Part shown: one piece after another, positions 33,546 through 41,926 of the stretch
Position numbering within the stretch: position 1 is the first letter of the stretch
How the letters are laid out: every line of letters begins with the position of its first letter
DNA from: Citrobacter freundii
Lineage (GTDB): Bacteria; Bacteroidota; Bacteroidia; Chitinophagales; Chitinophagaceae
Direction: 5' to 3'
Length of the DNA stretch: 64,000 nt
Assembly: GCA_003243445.1 (NCBI GenBank)
Contig: QFQQ01000020.1
Coordinates: 1 to 64,000, forward strand
The notes under the pieces: generated by a model
Told to the model about the DNA's origin: nothing
Seen by the model: only the letters and a program-made list of their open reading frames with translations
The model's database searches: none
Translations under genes and position numbers: made by a program

Positions 33546-33629
33546 AAAGAGGCTGACAAAAGAGAAACTCTTCAGAAGAGCAAACCTATCTTCAAAAGAT
33601 AATTTCCGCTTGCATTTGACAGCCTCTTT
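33546..33629. repeat. Inverted repeat between lysS and SDR gene
   Basis: AAAGAGGCTG (33546-33555) pairs with CAGCCTCTTT (33620-33629); the intervening region is AT-rich. It may be a second terminator for the facing genes. Confidence 0.6.
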
Positions 33630-33660
33630 CTTATTATGTTGAAGATATCCTGCGTTTGCG

Positions 33661-33810
33661 CGATGATCGGTATTGGATGGTCGATGGTCGGACTTCACAA
33701 TCTGATAGTTCATATTATAGAACCGCAACCTTTGATGAGCAGGAAGTTTTCGCCATGACAAAGGATGTTAATTCGACCATCGCGCATCCAACATCGCATA
33801 TCGAAGCAAC
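33661..33810. repeat. F3 inverted array between convergent genes
   Basis: Left arm 33661-33696 (GGATGGTCGATGGTCGGAC) and right arm 33773-33810 (TTCGACCATCGCGCATCC) pair. It ends 1 bp before the SDR stop codon at 33812. Confidence 0.9.
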
Positions 33811-33811
33811 A

Positions 33812-34633
33812 TCAATCCACAAACAGATCCTTATACAATTTCGCACCCGGCACCACTGAATACTTCTCCAGGTCTGTGATCCCTTCTGCCGCAAAAACAT
33901 CCTCATCTATAAAGCAATTGCCTGTACAATCTTTGGGTGACTTATTAAGGATGATATAAGCAGCATCTGCCAGTATCGCTGGTGTGCGGCTCATGTTTGC
34001 CAGCATTTCTCCGCCTAAGAGATTTCTTACGGCAGCAGTATCTATCGTTGTTTTTGGCCACAGTGCGTTGGAGCCAATGCCAGCGCCTTTCAACTCTTCA
34101 GCCCATCCCATGGCCATCAGGCTCATGTTATACTTCGTCATGGTATAAGCGATATGACCGGCAAGCCATTTTGGTTTTATGTTGACGGGTGGTGATAATG
34201 TGAGAATATGCGCGTGACTGGATTTTTTCAGGTGAGGAATACATGCTTTTGTAACGAAGAATGTTCCGCGGACATTGATCGAATAGATCAGGTCAAATCT
34301 TTTTGATTCGGTCTGTTCTGTTGGCGTCAATGAAATAGCTGAGGCATTATTGATCACCACATCGATCCCTCCAAAGGTTTCAATTGTTTTATCTACTACA
34401 TGCTGCACCTGGTCTTCAAACCGGATATCGCATTGAACGGCCAGCGCTTTACCACCGGCGGCTTCCACTTCTGCCGCCGCGGTGAAGATCGTACCTCCAA
34501 GTTTTGCATTTTCTTCTACGGACTTTGCAGCGATCACAATGTTTGCCCCATCAGCCGCAAAGCGCAATGCCATGGCTTTTCCGATACCGCGTGTTGCGCC
34601 CGTGATGAGGATTGTTTTGTTCTTCAATGACAT
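33812..34633 (-). CDS. SDR family oxidoreductase (HSDL2-like)
   Basis: 273 aa from ATG 34633 (MSLKNKTILITGATRGIG), with an in-frame ATG 12 bp upstream as an alternative. Classical short-chain dehydrogenase: NAD(P) site T-G-A-T-R-G-I-G, 'N-N-A-S-A', Ser-Tyr-Lys active site with 'Y-T-M-T-K'. An insert 'SVEENAKLGGTIFTAAAEVEAAGGKALAVQCDIR' identifies the HSDL2-type subfamily, whose substrate is unknown (fatty acyl or steroid-like). Cytosolic. Flanked by F3 on the 3' side. The C-terminus 'CTGNCFIDEDVFAAEGITDLEKY' is typical. Confidence 0.9.
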   Translation of the reverse strand: MSLKNKTILITGATRGIGKAMALRFAADGANIVIAAKSVEENAKLGGTIFTAAAEVEAAGGKALAVQCDIRFEDQVQHVVDKTIETFGGIDVVINNASAISLTPTEQTESKRFDLIYSINVRGTFFVTKACIPHLKKSSHAHILTLSPPVNIKPKWLAGHIAYTMTKYNMSLMAMGWAEELKGAGIGSNALWPKTTIDTAAVRNLLGGEMLANMSRTPAILADAAYIILNKSPKDCTGNCFIDEDVFAAEGITDLEKYSVVPGAKLYKDLFVD

Positions 34634-34645
34634 AGCAATTTTCAT

Positions 34646-34935
34646 TTATTGACTGAAGATAAGAAAAGCTTTTCAGGGTAGCGATTTCCCTGGTAGATAC
34701 ACGTCATTACCCGTATTTACGGAACAAATTTAAATGGTCATTACTGCGCTGGCAGCAACACTGAAGAGCGCCTATATTTGATACGGCTGCCGGTTGAACA
34801 GACAGGCTGGCGCCATAAAACCTGAGTCCCGTTTGATCCAATATAATCCTAGCCTGACCGCCGAAGCTTTAGCAAAGGCAGTCACTGAAAAACCACCTAA
34901 CCAACTACTGCGAATGGAAAACACCTGGTTGGGCC
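34646..34935. other. Gene-free gap upstream of the SDR gene
   Basis: No supportable gene. A short open frame from 34794 reads through a terminator and the F2 array and is not believed. Confidence 0.4.
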
Positions 34936-34937
34936 CT

Positions 34938-34976
34938 AAAAAAATTAACCCCGGATCACCCGGGGTTAATTTTTGT
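34938..34976. terminator. Strong bidirectional terminator
   Basis: AAATTAACCCCGG / CCGGGGTTAATTT (34942-34954 and 34960-34972), 13-bp perfect stem with a 5-base loop and A/T-runs on both sides. It ends the coaX-OMP-lptC operon on the minus strand. Confidence 0.9.
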
Positions 34977-34992
34977 TATAATCTTTTAATGG

Positions 34993-35087
34993 GAAGAAGT
35001 TCCAGGAGTTCCAAAGGTTCCAGAAGTTCCAAAGGCTGTTCACTAACCTCTGGAACTTCTGGAACCTCTGGAACCCCTGGAACCTTT
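34993..35087. repeat. F2 inverted array abutting the lptC stop
   Basis: Left arm 34993-35036 (AGTTCCAGGAGTTCCAAAGG) and right arm 35045-35087 (CCTCTGGAACTTCTGGAACC) pair with an 8-base loop. It ends 2 bp before the lptC stop (35090-35092). Confidence 0.9.
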
Positions 35088-35089
35088 CT

Positions 35090-35665
35090 TTAGAGCCCAT
35101 TACTCTTCACATCCAACACCGCCGTCGGTTCCTTAAACGTCACCGTCTTCAGATCCTGCGTTGCTTCCAGTCCCTTATGCCCCTGCACCTGCTGATCTTT
35201 TGTACGGTACTCCGCATATTTGTCTGTATAAAAAATCCCTTTGTTCTGATCCCACCAGAGATCAGGGCTTTTTAACGTGTCGCCTTTTGTAGTGATCACC
35301 ACCACACTGTCGCGGAGATAAACCTTATTGAAGGTCTCGTAATACTTTCCGTATTTGGAATCCAGTCTTGTTTCAACAACCGCACTGTCGTTATAAAAAT
35401 CAACATGCAGGCTTTTGGGAAATTCTACGTATTGCGTGTCTTTCGAAGCTCTGTACATCAGCGGGGCTGTCAGTTTCGCTTTCGCTTTTCCTTCCTGGCT
35501 GATATAGCTCTCTATCTTTGTTGCTTCCTCCGTCATGAACACGTCTTTGGTGAGTTCATGGATCTGCTTTTCATCATTCTCACATCCCAAAACAAAACAG
35601 CAGCTTATACACAAAGCTGCTGCGTAGAAATATGTATGGATCGGTCTGATCAGGCGATTAGTCAT
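35090..35665 (-). CDS. lptC: LPS export ABC transporter periplasmic protein LptC
   Basis: 191 aa, a lipoprotein by its lipobox F-V-L-G-C (Cys28). The LptC/OstA-like beta-jellyroll follows: 'ATKIESYISQEGKAKAKLTAPLMYRASKDTQYVEFP', 'DFYND-S-A-V-V-E-T-R', 'ITTKGDTLKSPDLWWDQNKGIFYTDKYAEYR', typical of Bacteroidota LptC (with repeated 'x-L-x-x-x-x-x-W-x-x-x'). It hands lipopolysaccharide across the periplasm to LptA. The start overlaps the upstream OMP gene by 8 bp, so translation is coupled. coaX-OMP-lptC is a recurrent gene order in the phylum. Confidence 0.9.
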   Translation of the reverse strand: MTNRLIRPIHTYFYAAALCISCCFVLGCENDEKQIHELTKDVFMTEEATKIESYISQEGKAKAKLTAPLMYRASKDTQYVEFPKSLHVDFYNDSAVVETRLDSKYGKYYETFNKVYLRDSVVVITTKGDTLKSPDLWWDQNKGIFYTDKYAEYRTKDQQVQGHKGLEATQDLKTVTFKEPTAVLDVKSNGL

Positions 35666-37106
35666 ATTTTCTCTTGATAAACCAAAGATCGCTCAGTGAA
35701 AGACCCGCTGAGATACGGAACATATTTTCCTTAAGCAGGTTATCATTGTTTCCTCTTCTGATGTATTCGAACGCGAGGTTGAGCACCGTGAACTGGTTCG
35801 GTGCTGTCGTACGGCTGTAGTTTACAAGCGGCAGGCCTACACCAAATGTTGCGCCCCATGTATTCAGCTTTTTGTTTTCAACCTGCACATAATCCGGTCC
35901 CATAAAAAATCCTGCACGATATGCTACATTGCTGAAATAATTCTGTCTTGGCATTGGTCTCAGCTGGCCACCAACACGGACCTGCCAGTTTGATTTCACC
36001 GTTGCGTCCGCTGCTCCATAGATCCGGTATTCGTCCCAGTTATTGCGCACAAGATCCACACCGATCAGCCAGTCAGGACTTTTCTTTTCCACGTTAAGAT
36101 TGCGGTGCAACACAAAACCAACTGTGTAAGAGGAAGGATAGATGATCTTTCCTTTTACATTCTTCTGATCAGATACACTGTCAATTCGGATATTGCCCTG
36201 ATTCTGGTCATAGTAATACGTTTCGCGGATCACATCCTGCGATGCATTCAATGTACGTTTGATATTGCCATATCCACCAATGGTCAGTTCATAGTCGCGG
36301 TTAATACGCAACATATATTGCAGACCACCATTGAAGATGATATTACCATAGCTTGTTTTGCTCTGATAATTTCCCGCGTTGTATGAAACGGTATCATTCA
36401 GGAAGAACCTTCGTGTGCTGATATCTTTTGTTCCGAACAAATATCCCGCGCCAAAGCCAAAAGCTATGGTATGTTTTTTTCCAACGATGGAGTCATTGCC
36501 AAAGTCAAATCTGAAACCTGTACCGATATTGGGCAGATAAGAACCACCGGTACCTTCATTCAGTGTACCAGCTGTATCAATGGATTGACCTGTATTTGGA
36601 TTGAATAACCTTTCCGTGGTGGAGATCTTGTAGCTTACGCGTGACACCGGGCGGATCCCAAAGGAAAGCCCCCAATTCTTACGGAGGGGCACACCGAGCT
36701 GCACATGTGAGAACAGCAGGTTGCTTGTGCCAAATCTTTCTGTGCTGTTTGGTTCAACCAGTGTTCTGTTATCAAGATTGATCCCGACATCAAGAATTGC
36801 ACGGCCCGCTGCCAGTTTTTTTGATTTCAATTCCCTGCTTGCCTGGAAAAAAGAGTAAGAAGCAGGGTTGGCGTAATTGATCGTAAACGGAGCCGGAAGA
36901 TCCGTAACACCGGCGGCAATGCCACCCATTGCACGGGAGTTAACGTTTGTCCCTGGAGTGACATCTCCGAGGCCATATCGCGAATAGGGCGAGTTGTCCT
37001 GCGCAAAAGCAGGCAGTAAAGCAGTAGTCAGTAGAACGCTTAATGAAAAACGAAACACTCCTAACTTGTTGATTCTCTTAGGGGTTATTGAGTTCGCTAA
37101 TGGCAT
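35658..37106 (-). CDS. Outer membrane beta-barrel protein (FadL/OmpP1-like)
   Basis: 482 aa. A signal peptide near residues 15-36 (ending PAFA-QDN) after a charged start, then a barrel of alternating strands: 'NSPYSRYGLGDVTPGTNVNSRAMGGIAAGVTDLPAPFTINYANPASY' is the typical N-terminus of the family ('SRYGLGD', 'N-x-A-N-P-A-S-Y'). It ends in 'LSLSDLWFIKRKYD'. Probably an outer membrane porin-like protein; ligand unknown. The ATG at 37106 makes the gene overlap coaX by 29 bp; a signal-peptide-proximal alternative start was not seen. Cotranscribed with coaX and lptC. Confidence 0.85.
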   Translation of the reverse strand: MPLANSITPKRINKLGVFRFSLSVLLTTALLPAFAQDNSPYSRYGLGDVTPGTNVNSRAMGGIAAGVTDLPAPFTINYANPASYSFFQASRELKSKKLAAGRAILDVGINLDNRTLVEPNSTERFGTSNLLFSHVQLGVPLRKNWGLSFGIRPVSRVSYKISTTERLFNPNTGQSIDTAGTLNEGTGGSYLPNIGTGFRFDFGNDSIVGKKHTIAFGFGAGYLFGTKDISTRRFFLNDTVSYNAGNYQSKTSYGNIIFNGGLQYMLRINRDYELTIGGYGNIKRTLNASQDVIRETYYYDQNQGNIRIDSVSDQKNVKGKIIYPSSYTVGFVLHRNLNVEKKSPDWLIGVDLVRNNWDEYRIYGAADATVKSNWQVRVGGQLRPMPRQNYFSNVAYRAGFFMGPDYVQVENKKLNTWGATFGVGLPLVNYSRTTAPNQFTVLNLAFEYIRRGNNDNLLKENMFRISAGLSLSDLWFIKRKYD

Positions 37107-37803
37107 AAAGACCTTTAAATATTAAATCAGGGTCTGCAAATATCTTGTTTTTAAGGTGCGAACCCAAATGTACCATATCACCCCCGGTTAAGACCACGTT
37201 AAAGTTGTCGAATTTTTTAGCGTATTCGTCTATAAATCCATCGATTTCGTAGACCATTCCAAGTGTCACACCGCTCAGGATATTGGTAGCCGTATCATAG
37301 CCGATCAACGGCACATTGCTGTCAGCTTCCACAATAGGAAGTTTGGCTGTATAATGATTCAACGCCTTCAAACGCATCTCCATGCCCGGTGAAATACCAC
37401 CACCGGCAAACCGGTGATATTTATCGATAAAATTATAGGTGACGCATGTTCCCAATGCAATGATCAGGTTATTCTTCTTCGGATAAAATCTTACCGCCGC
37501 AGCCAGCAGCGCAAGCCTGTCAGCACCGATCGTCTCCGGCTTTCCCACCAGCGTGGTAAACGACAGCTTTGTCAGATGATTCAGCTTATGAAAAGCTGTA
37601 TGCTTCGCCAAAAACTCTTCCAGCGCGGGATCATGATTGATCACGGACGAAAGGATCGCGCGTTCAGGCCGGTACTTCTCTATCAGCTCCCGCATCGTTT
37701 CAAGAGAATCATCAGGCAATACGATCACCTTTTCAATTACATCATTGGTGAACACACCAAGCTTTCTTCTTGTATTGCCGAAATCAAAGCAAAAGGTAAC
37801 CAT
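37078..37803 (-). CDS. coaX: Type III pantothenate kinase
   Basis: 241 aa from ATG 37803 (MVTFCFDFGNTRRKLG); an ATG 9 bp upstream is possible. ASKHA-fold kinase with phosphate motif 'D-F-G-N-T', 'K-P-E-T-I-G-A-D-R-L-A-L', 'LIIALGTCVTYNFID', and 'AGGGISPGMEMRLKALN'. It phosphorylates pantothenate as the first step of coenzyme A synthesis. The D-x-G-N-T and 'G-A-D-R' motifs are intact. It leads the coaX-OMP-lptC operon; a perfect -7 box (TAAATTTG, minus strand) lies at 37856-37863. Confidence 0.93.
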   Translation of the reverse strand: MVTFCFDFGNTRRKLGVFTNDVIEKVIVLPDDSLETMRELIEKYRPERAILSSVINHDPALEEFLAKHTAFHKLNHLTKLSFTTLVGKPETIGADRLALLAAAVRFYPKKNNLIIALGTCVTYNFIDKYHRFAGGGISPGMEMRLKALNHYTAKLPIVEADSNVPLIGYDTATNILSGVTLGMVYEIDGFIDEYAKKFDNFNVVLTGGDMVHLGSHLKNKIFADPDLIFKGLYAISELNNP

Positions 37804-37855
37804 GGGCTGCAAGATAGGCTTTCAGTAGTTATTTGCGCATCTCAGATAACGCAGG

Positions 37856-37863
37856 CAAATTTA
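37856..37863 (-). promoter_or_regulatory. coaX operon -7 element (TAAATTTG)
   Basis: Matches TAnnTTTG on the minus strand, 52 bp before the coaX start; no TTG at the standard -33 distance. Confidence 0.5.
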
Positions 37864-37906
37864 GCAGCGGAAAATTATCCAGGGATCTGCGCCTGCCTGT
37901 ATAGCG

Positions 37907-37988
37907 TAGGGTTCCCGCAGATCAAGGCGCAGATTCGCAGATGATCCAACTGCAGTACAAGCTATCTGCGTAAATCTGCGGGAACCCA
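37907..37988. repeat. F6 inverted array (stand-alone)
   Basis: Left arm 37907-37945 (GGGTTCCCGCAGATC...CGCAGATTCGCAGATG) and right arm 37962-37988 (CTATCTGCGTAAATCTGCG and then GGAACCC) pair. The same CGCAGATTT units build the inside of nested elements A and B. It lies downstream of the LON-domain gene, 20 bp from its stop. Confidence 0.85.
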
Positions 37989-38007
37989 TTCTTCGATCAA
38001 AAACCAG

Positions 38008-38643
38008 CTACAACTCAAACCCGCTGAGATTTTTGAAATGCCCGTTGAGTTTGATCTTTTCTTTTAGCTGTTCCATTCCCGTAACCGTCGGCAATGTTTT
38101 TACAAGATGGCGCTTCAGGTATTCCTGCCGTTGCCTTTCATCCATCAACCCTAATAGTTCATATTCCTCTTCAAGGGAAAGACCAACATGATGCGCTACA
38201 TCATACGCATTGATCTCGTCATCCGGCTTTTTAAAATCCTTGGTTACTTTCAATGCCTGGTGCAACTCGCGGATGCCGGACATCACCTTGCGCATCTGTT
38301 CAATGATACCCTGTTCGCGGTTATCCGGATAGTTCACGATCGCACCGCTGTATAATTTATCCGGAATGTCTTTGATCACTTCCAGTATGCGGAATACGCG
38401 CACACCCCTGGTACGGATATCCATCTCACCATTGTCATATATTTTGGAAACCTCTTCGATCTCTACCAGCGATCCCATATCCTGCAATTTGTTCCCGATC
38501 ACTGTAGGAATGCCGAATGCCTTCTTTTGCTGGTGGCATTCATTGATCAGTTGTTTATACCGCGGTTCGAAAATATGCAGGTTCAATTGTTCTCCCGGAT
38601 ACACCACGATCCCAAGGGGAAATATCGGAATGAAATTAGTCAT
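38008..38643 (-). CDS. LON peptidase N-terminal domain protein
   Basis: 211 aa. Only the LON substrate-binding domain is present: 'IPIFPLGIVVYPGEQLNLHIFEPRYKQLINEC', 'F-G-I-P', 'VEIEEVSKIYDNGEMDIRTRGVRVFRILE'. No AAA or protease part. It is a cytosolic protein of unknown role, widespread in Bacteroidota. A -7 box (TAAATTTG, minus strand, 38648-38655) lies 4 bp before the start. Single gene between the coaX operon and the O-antigen ligase-like gene. Confidence 0.9.
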   Translation of the reverse strand: MTNFIPIFPLGIVVYPGEQLNLHIFEPRYKQLINECHQQKKAFGIPTVIGNKLQDMGSLVEIEEVSKIYDNGEMDIRTRGVRVFRILEVIKDIPDKLYSGAIVNYPDNREQGIIEQMRKVMSGIRELHQALKVTKDFKKPDDEINAYDVAHHVGLSLEEEYELLGLMDERQRQEYLKRHLVKTLPTVTGMEQLKEKIKLNGHFKNLSGFEL

Positions 38644-38705
38644 AACTCAAATTTATCTTGTTTCCGGCAAATAGGCGGATAAACGCTGCACCTTCCGGAA
38701 GAAGC

Positions 38706-38730
38706 CTTTAAACAGTTAAACTTTTAAACT
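38706..38730. repeat. F8 repeat, short copy
   Basis: TTTAAACAGTTAAACTTTTA: octamer-like units as at 1243-1285 and 1414-1464, near the stop of the ligase-like gene (38740). Confidence 0.5.
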
Positions 38731-38739
38731 CAAGCCGTT

Positions 38740-39963
38740 TTAACTCTCCTGCAAACAATGCCATTTCCACCACCACAACCCAAAAAATGTATAAATAAAA
38801 ATGCCATGTTGCATTTCAAGGCTCGTCTCGATCATAAAACCGGCAATCGCCGTTACATGAAACATCGTCCAGAAAAACCGTTGTTTTATATTTCTTATAT
38901 ATAAGGGCAAAAAAATGATCCCGGTAAATATGATCATTCCGGGCAAGCCCGCCATACAACCGTGTACCAGCCACTCATTGCTCGGATAAAGCTTGTCGGA
39001 CTCCTGCAAACCCTTCATGTTTCTATCATACCAAGCACTCACTTCATTCCAGATATCACCGGCGCCGGTACCAATCAGCGGATGCTGTTCTATCAGTGCC
39101 CATCCGGCTTTGAATGATGCCACGCGATTGCCATCGCTTGTCCCCGCCCTGTATTCATTGTTTTTAACAAACGAAAGATCATACAGGTTGTACTTTATCC
39201 TGTTGCTGAAAGTGGGAAAACAAAACCAGCCGGTCACCAGCATCACAATCAAAGCAATGATGATCGCGATTGAAAGCCGCGGTTTATTTTTTATTTTATA
39301 CAATGCATAGCAGCAAGCAAAAAAATACAGCATTGCCAGACCGGTTCTTGCAGACAGCACATGCAGATACGCCGCAAGGAAGATCACAGCAGCCACCAGC
39401 CACCATCTTTCTGAACCGGTAAATTTTTCTATCAACTGCTCCGAAACGATGATCGCGATACATACCAGCCAACTGAACCTTACATGATCATCATCCAACG
39501 GCACCGGGATTGTTTTCGCCCGCAAATAACTTTCGTTGATCGAATCCGCTTCACGCAGATACATGATCAGGCTCCAGCTACAGGCAAGAACGGTAAACAG
39601 GATAAAACTATATGCAATCATGCGCCATTCCTTTTCTTTCAACTGCCAATCACCCGCAAACGCGAGTGGCAACAAAAGAAAAGGAAGCTTTTTTACCGCC
39701 ACATCCAGCCATTCGTTTATATCAGTGCTCCAAAGCCCTGATATAAGCGGAATAAAAAAAAGAAAGGAAAGGCCTGAAAGCAGGGGTGTCTGCAAAAATC
39801 TCCTGAATTGTCTGGTAAATTTTGCATGAATAACCGTGATCGCAATGAACAGCATGAGGGAAACCGACAATAATGCCCGCGAAACAAACAAGCTTCCGAG
39901 CATTAATATGATCGTTATAAAAATGGCCCTGATACGCCACTCATTCTGTACAAGAATCCTCAT
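38740..39963 (-). CDS. O-antigen ligase/polymerase-family membrane protein
   Basis: 407 aa with about ten to twelve hydrophobic helices. The large periplasmic loop before the last helices ('IKYNLYDLSFVKNNEYRAGTSDGNRVASFKAGWALIEQHPLIGTGAGDIWNEV', about 253-306) contains the Wzy_C/O-antigen ligase motif R-V-x-x-x-x-A-x-x-x-I-x-x-H-P-L-x-G-x-G-x-G. Such proteins join a glycan to lipid A core or polymerise repeat units. No surrounding polysaccharide operon is visible apart from two glycosyltransferases ~1-3 kb away on either strand. A short F8-type repeat lies 10 bp past the stop. Confidence 0.85.
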   Translation of the reverse strand: MRILVQNEWRIRAIFITIILMLGSLFVSRALLSVSLMLFIAITVIHAKFTRQFRRFLQTPLLSGLSFLFFIPLISGLWSTDINEWLDVAVKKLPFLLLPLAFAGDWQLKEKEWRMIAYSFILFTVLACSWSLIMYLREADSINESYLRAKTIPVPLDDDHVRFSWLVCIAIIVSEQLIEKFTGSERWWLVAAVIFLAAYLHVLSARTGLAMLYFFACCYALYKIKNKPRLSIAIIIALIVMLVTGWFCFPTFSNRIKYNLYDLSFVKNNEYRAGTSDGNRVASFKAGWALIEQHPLIGTGAGDIWNEVSAWYDRNMKGLQESDKLYPSNEWLVHGCMAGLPGMIIFTGIIFLPLYIRNIKQRFFWTMFHVTAIAGFMIETSLEMQHGIFIYTFFGLWWWKWHCLQES

Positions 39964-39970
39964 ACATTTG
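39963..39970 (+). promoter_or_regulatory. -7 promoter element (TACATTTG)
   Basis: Perfect TAnnTTTG, 21 bp before the meaB start. The first base overlaps the start codon of the divergent ligase-like gene. Confidence 0.5.
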
Positions 39971-39991
39971 TAAACCTACAACAAGTTTTTC

Positions 39992-40900
39992 ATGTGGCAG
40001 GAGTTGTCCAGACAAATACAGCAGGGAGATATCCGATCATTGGCAAGAGCCATTTCACTGGTTGAAAATGCCGTTGAAGGTTATGCGGCATTCCTGGAGA
40101 AACTACCTGATAGCAAAACAGGCATTATTGGTATCACTGGTCCGCCGGGTGCGGGTAAAAGCACGCTCGTGGATGCATTGATCGGTGAGTTCGTGAATAA
40201 TGGCAAAAAGATCGCTGTGCTTTGCGTTGATCCATCATCGCCTTTTCATCTTGGTGCGGTATTGGGCGACAGGATCAGGATGAGCGAATGGTATACGAAT
40301 CCCGCTGTTTATATCCGCTCGCTGGCAAGCCGGGGCAGTATGGGTGGCCTTCACCCGATGATCGTTGAGATTACTTATGTGCTGAAAGCCGCTGGATTTG
40401 ATCATATCATTATCGAAACAGTTGGGATCGGTCAGAGTGAAGTGGAGATCGCGGGGCTTGCAGATACAACAGTAGTAGTGCTTGTGCCCGAAGCCGGTGA
40501 TGAGATCCAGACCATGAAAGCCGGTCTGATGGAGATCGCCGATATCTTCGTGGTAAATAAAGCCGACAGGCCCGATGCGGATCATTTTGTAAAAAATCTC
40601 CGGCTGATGCTGGCACCCTCGTTCAATAAACAACAGGAAGTGCGGGTATTAAAAACGGTTGCCTCACAAAGAACAGGCATTGATCAACTGGCAACAGCGA
40701 TCAATGAACATACATCATCCGTAAATCCCGACAGAAGATCATTTCTGATGGCCTCAAAAGCATGGCATATATTGCAGAAACTCCGAATGAAAGATCTTGA
40801 TCAGCGTGCATTGCAAACTGAAATAAAACAGGCAATTGAAAAAGGATCATTCAATCTTTTTTCCTTTGTGAACGAACTGAACCGGCGAAATCCCCTTTGA
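39992..40900 (+). CDS. meaB: Methylmalonyl-CoA mutase-associated GTPase MeaB
   Basis: 302 aa, usual length. P-loop 'G-P-P-G-A-G-K-S-T' (48-56), 'VDPSSPFHLGAVLGDRIRM', 'YIRSLASRGSMGG', switch-like 'IIETVGIGQSEVEIAGLADTTVVVLVPEAGDEIQTMKAGLMEIADIFVVNKADRPDADH', the last part carrying N-K-x-D. MeaB protects and repairs methylmalonyl-CoA mutase and its B12 cofactor. No mutase genes are in the window. Divergent from the ligase-like gene, and 26 bp ahead of a glycosyltransferase on the same strand, so they may share a transcript. Confidence 0.93.
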   Translation: MWQELSRQIQQGDIRSLARAISLVENAVEGYAAFLEKLPDSKTGIIGITGPPGAGKSTLVDALIGEFVNNGKKIAVLCVDPSSPFHLGAVLGDRIRMSEWYTNPAVYIRSLASRGSMGGLHPMIVEITYVLKAAGFDHIIIETVGIGQSEVEIAGLADTTVVVLVPEAGDEIQTMKAGLMEIADIFVVNKADRPDADHFVKNLRLMLAPSFNKQQEVRVLKTVASQRTGIDQLATAINEHTSSVNPDRRSFLMASKAWHILQKLRMKDLDQRALQTEIKQAIEKGSFNLFSFVNELNRRNPL

Positions 40901-40926
40901 CGCCCCACAAAAACGTATTTTAGCTC

Positions 40927-41754
40927 ATGGCAACCGCTTCCTTTCTTTCAACGGGTTATCAACCTGCTCCGTTCCGGTTCTCGGTTTGTACTATCGTAAC
41001 AAACCTGAACGAGTTTGAAGAAATGAAGAGAAGCTTTGAACAATGCGGTTTTGATAACGGGTGTGAATACCTTGTTGCAGATAACACATCCGGCAATCAG
41101 TTTGATGCCTATGAAGCCATCAACCGGTTTTTGAAAGAAGCGAAAGGAGAATACATCATCATTGTTCACCAGGATGTAAGATGTATTGACGGGATAGATA
41201 AACTCACACAGATCCTTCAGGATCTCACGCATCGTGATCCCAACTGGGCTGTATGCGGCAATGCCGGCGCGATCGGCTACCACCAGGATATCCGTTATAT
41301 TGTAAACGGCGGAAAGATCGTTACGCACGATAATCTTCCCGGGAGAGTATATTCAATGGATGAAAACCTGCTGATCGTTCCCCGAAGGGTGAGCATAGCC
41401 GTATCAGCAGATCTTAACGGTTTTCATTTCTATGCTGCAGACCTTTGCGTTATTGCAGATTATCTTGGCTACACCTGCTATGTGATACCGTTTATGGTAA
41501 AGCATTTAAGTCTCGGTAATCTCCAATCAATGAAAGAACAGAAAGGCGCCTTCCTTGATAAATACGGCCGGAAACTAAGGCGGCGTTTTTTGCAAACGCC
41601 CAGCACAAAGTTTGTTCTGTGTGCATCTCGCTCTGCGAACCGTTTTTATAATGGCCGCATTTTTTTCCTGGTAAAATGGATGGAGGGAATAAAGCTGATG
41701 TTCAAGCGCCCAACGCACAAGCAGCTTTTTAAGAAGAAAGTGGAGAGCGATTAG
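40927..41754 (+). CDS. Glycosyltransferase, GT-A fold (family 2-like)
   Basis: 275 aa. N-terminal nucleotide-sugar-binding fold 'FSVCTIVTNLNEFEEMKRSFEQCGF', 'CEYLVADNTSGNQFDAYEAINRF', 'GEYIIIVHQDVRCI' (Asp of an HQD, in place of the usual D-x-D), and 'AVCGNAGAIGY'. This form matches the glycosyltransferase-like (DUF4422/PF13712-type) proteins in Bacteroidota. Basic C-terminus suggests membrane association. Sugar and acceptor unknown. A TATTTTAG box and 'AGCTC' precede the start. The stop is followed, 20 bp on, by an F3 array. Confidence 0.8.
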   Translation: MATASFLSTGYQPAPFRFSVCTIVTNLNEFEEMKRSFEQCGFDNGCEYLVADNTSGNQFDAYEAINRFLKEAKGEYIIIVHQDVRCIDGIDKLTQILQDLTHRDPNWAVCGNAGAIGYHQDIRYIVNGGKIVTHDNLPGRVYSMDENLLIVPRRVSIAVSADLNGFHFYAADLCVIADYLGYTCYVIPFMVKHLSLGNLQSMKEQKGAFLDKYGRKLRRRFLQTPSTKFVLCASRSANRFYNGRIFFLVKWMEGIKLMFKRPTHKQLFKKKVESD

Positions 41755-41773
41755 ATGCCAAACTCCGAAATTA

Positions 41774-41926
41774 GTTCGATGACCGATGTCAGATGGCCGA
41801 TGGCCGGGCTCCGCATCTTGAAAAAGAACAATAAAAGGAACCTTTCTGATGACGGGAGACTTCCTTTTTATATCGTTGTATCGAAACGCGAAGCCGGCCA
41901 TCTGTCATCTGTCATCAGCCATCGCT
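41774..41926. repeat. F3 inverted array between convergent glycosyltransferase genes
   Basis: Left arm 41774-41816 (AGATGGCCGATGGCCGGGCTC) and right arm 41881-41926 (GCCGGCCATCTGTCATCTG) pair; an AAAAGGAA / TTCCTTTT terminator stem (41833-41868) lies in the loop. The right arm overlaps the stop of the facing gene. Confidence 0.9.
41833..41868. terminator. Terminator in the F3 loop
   Basis: AAAAGGAA (41833-41840) pairs with TTCCTTTT (41861-41868), followed by TTAT; a 20-bp loop makes it weaker than the others listed. Confidence 0.6.

Noticed and set aside
34794..35093. 99-aa open frame
   Set aside because: It spans a terminator hairpin and the F2 array, with no recognisable protein features.
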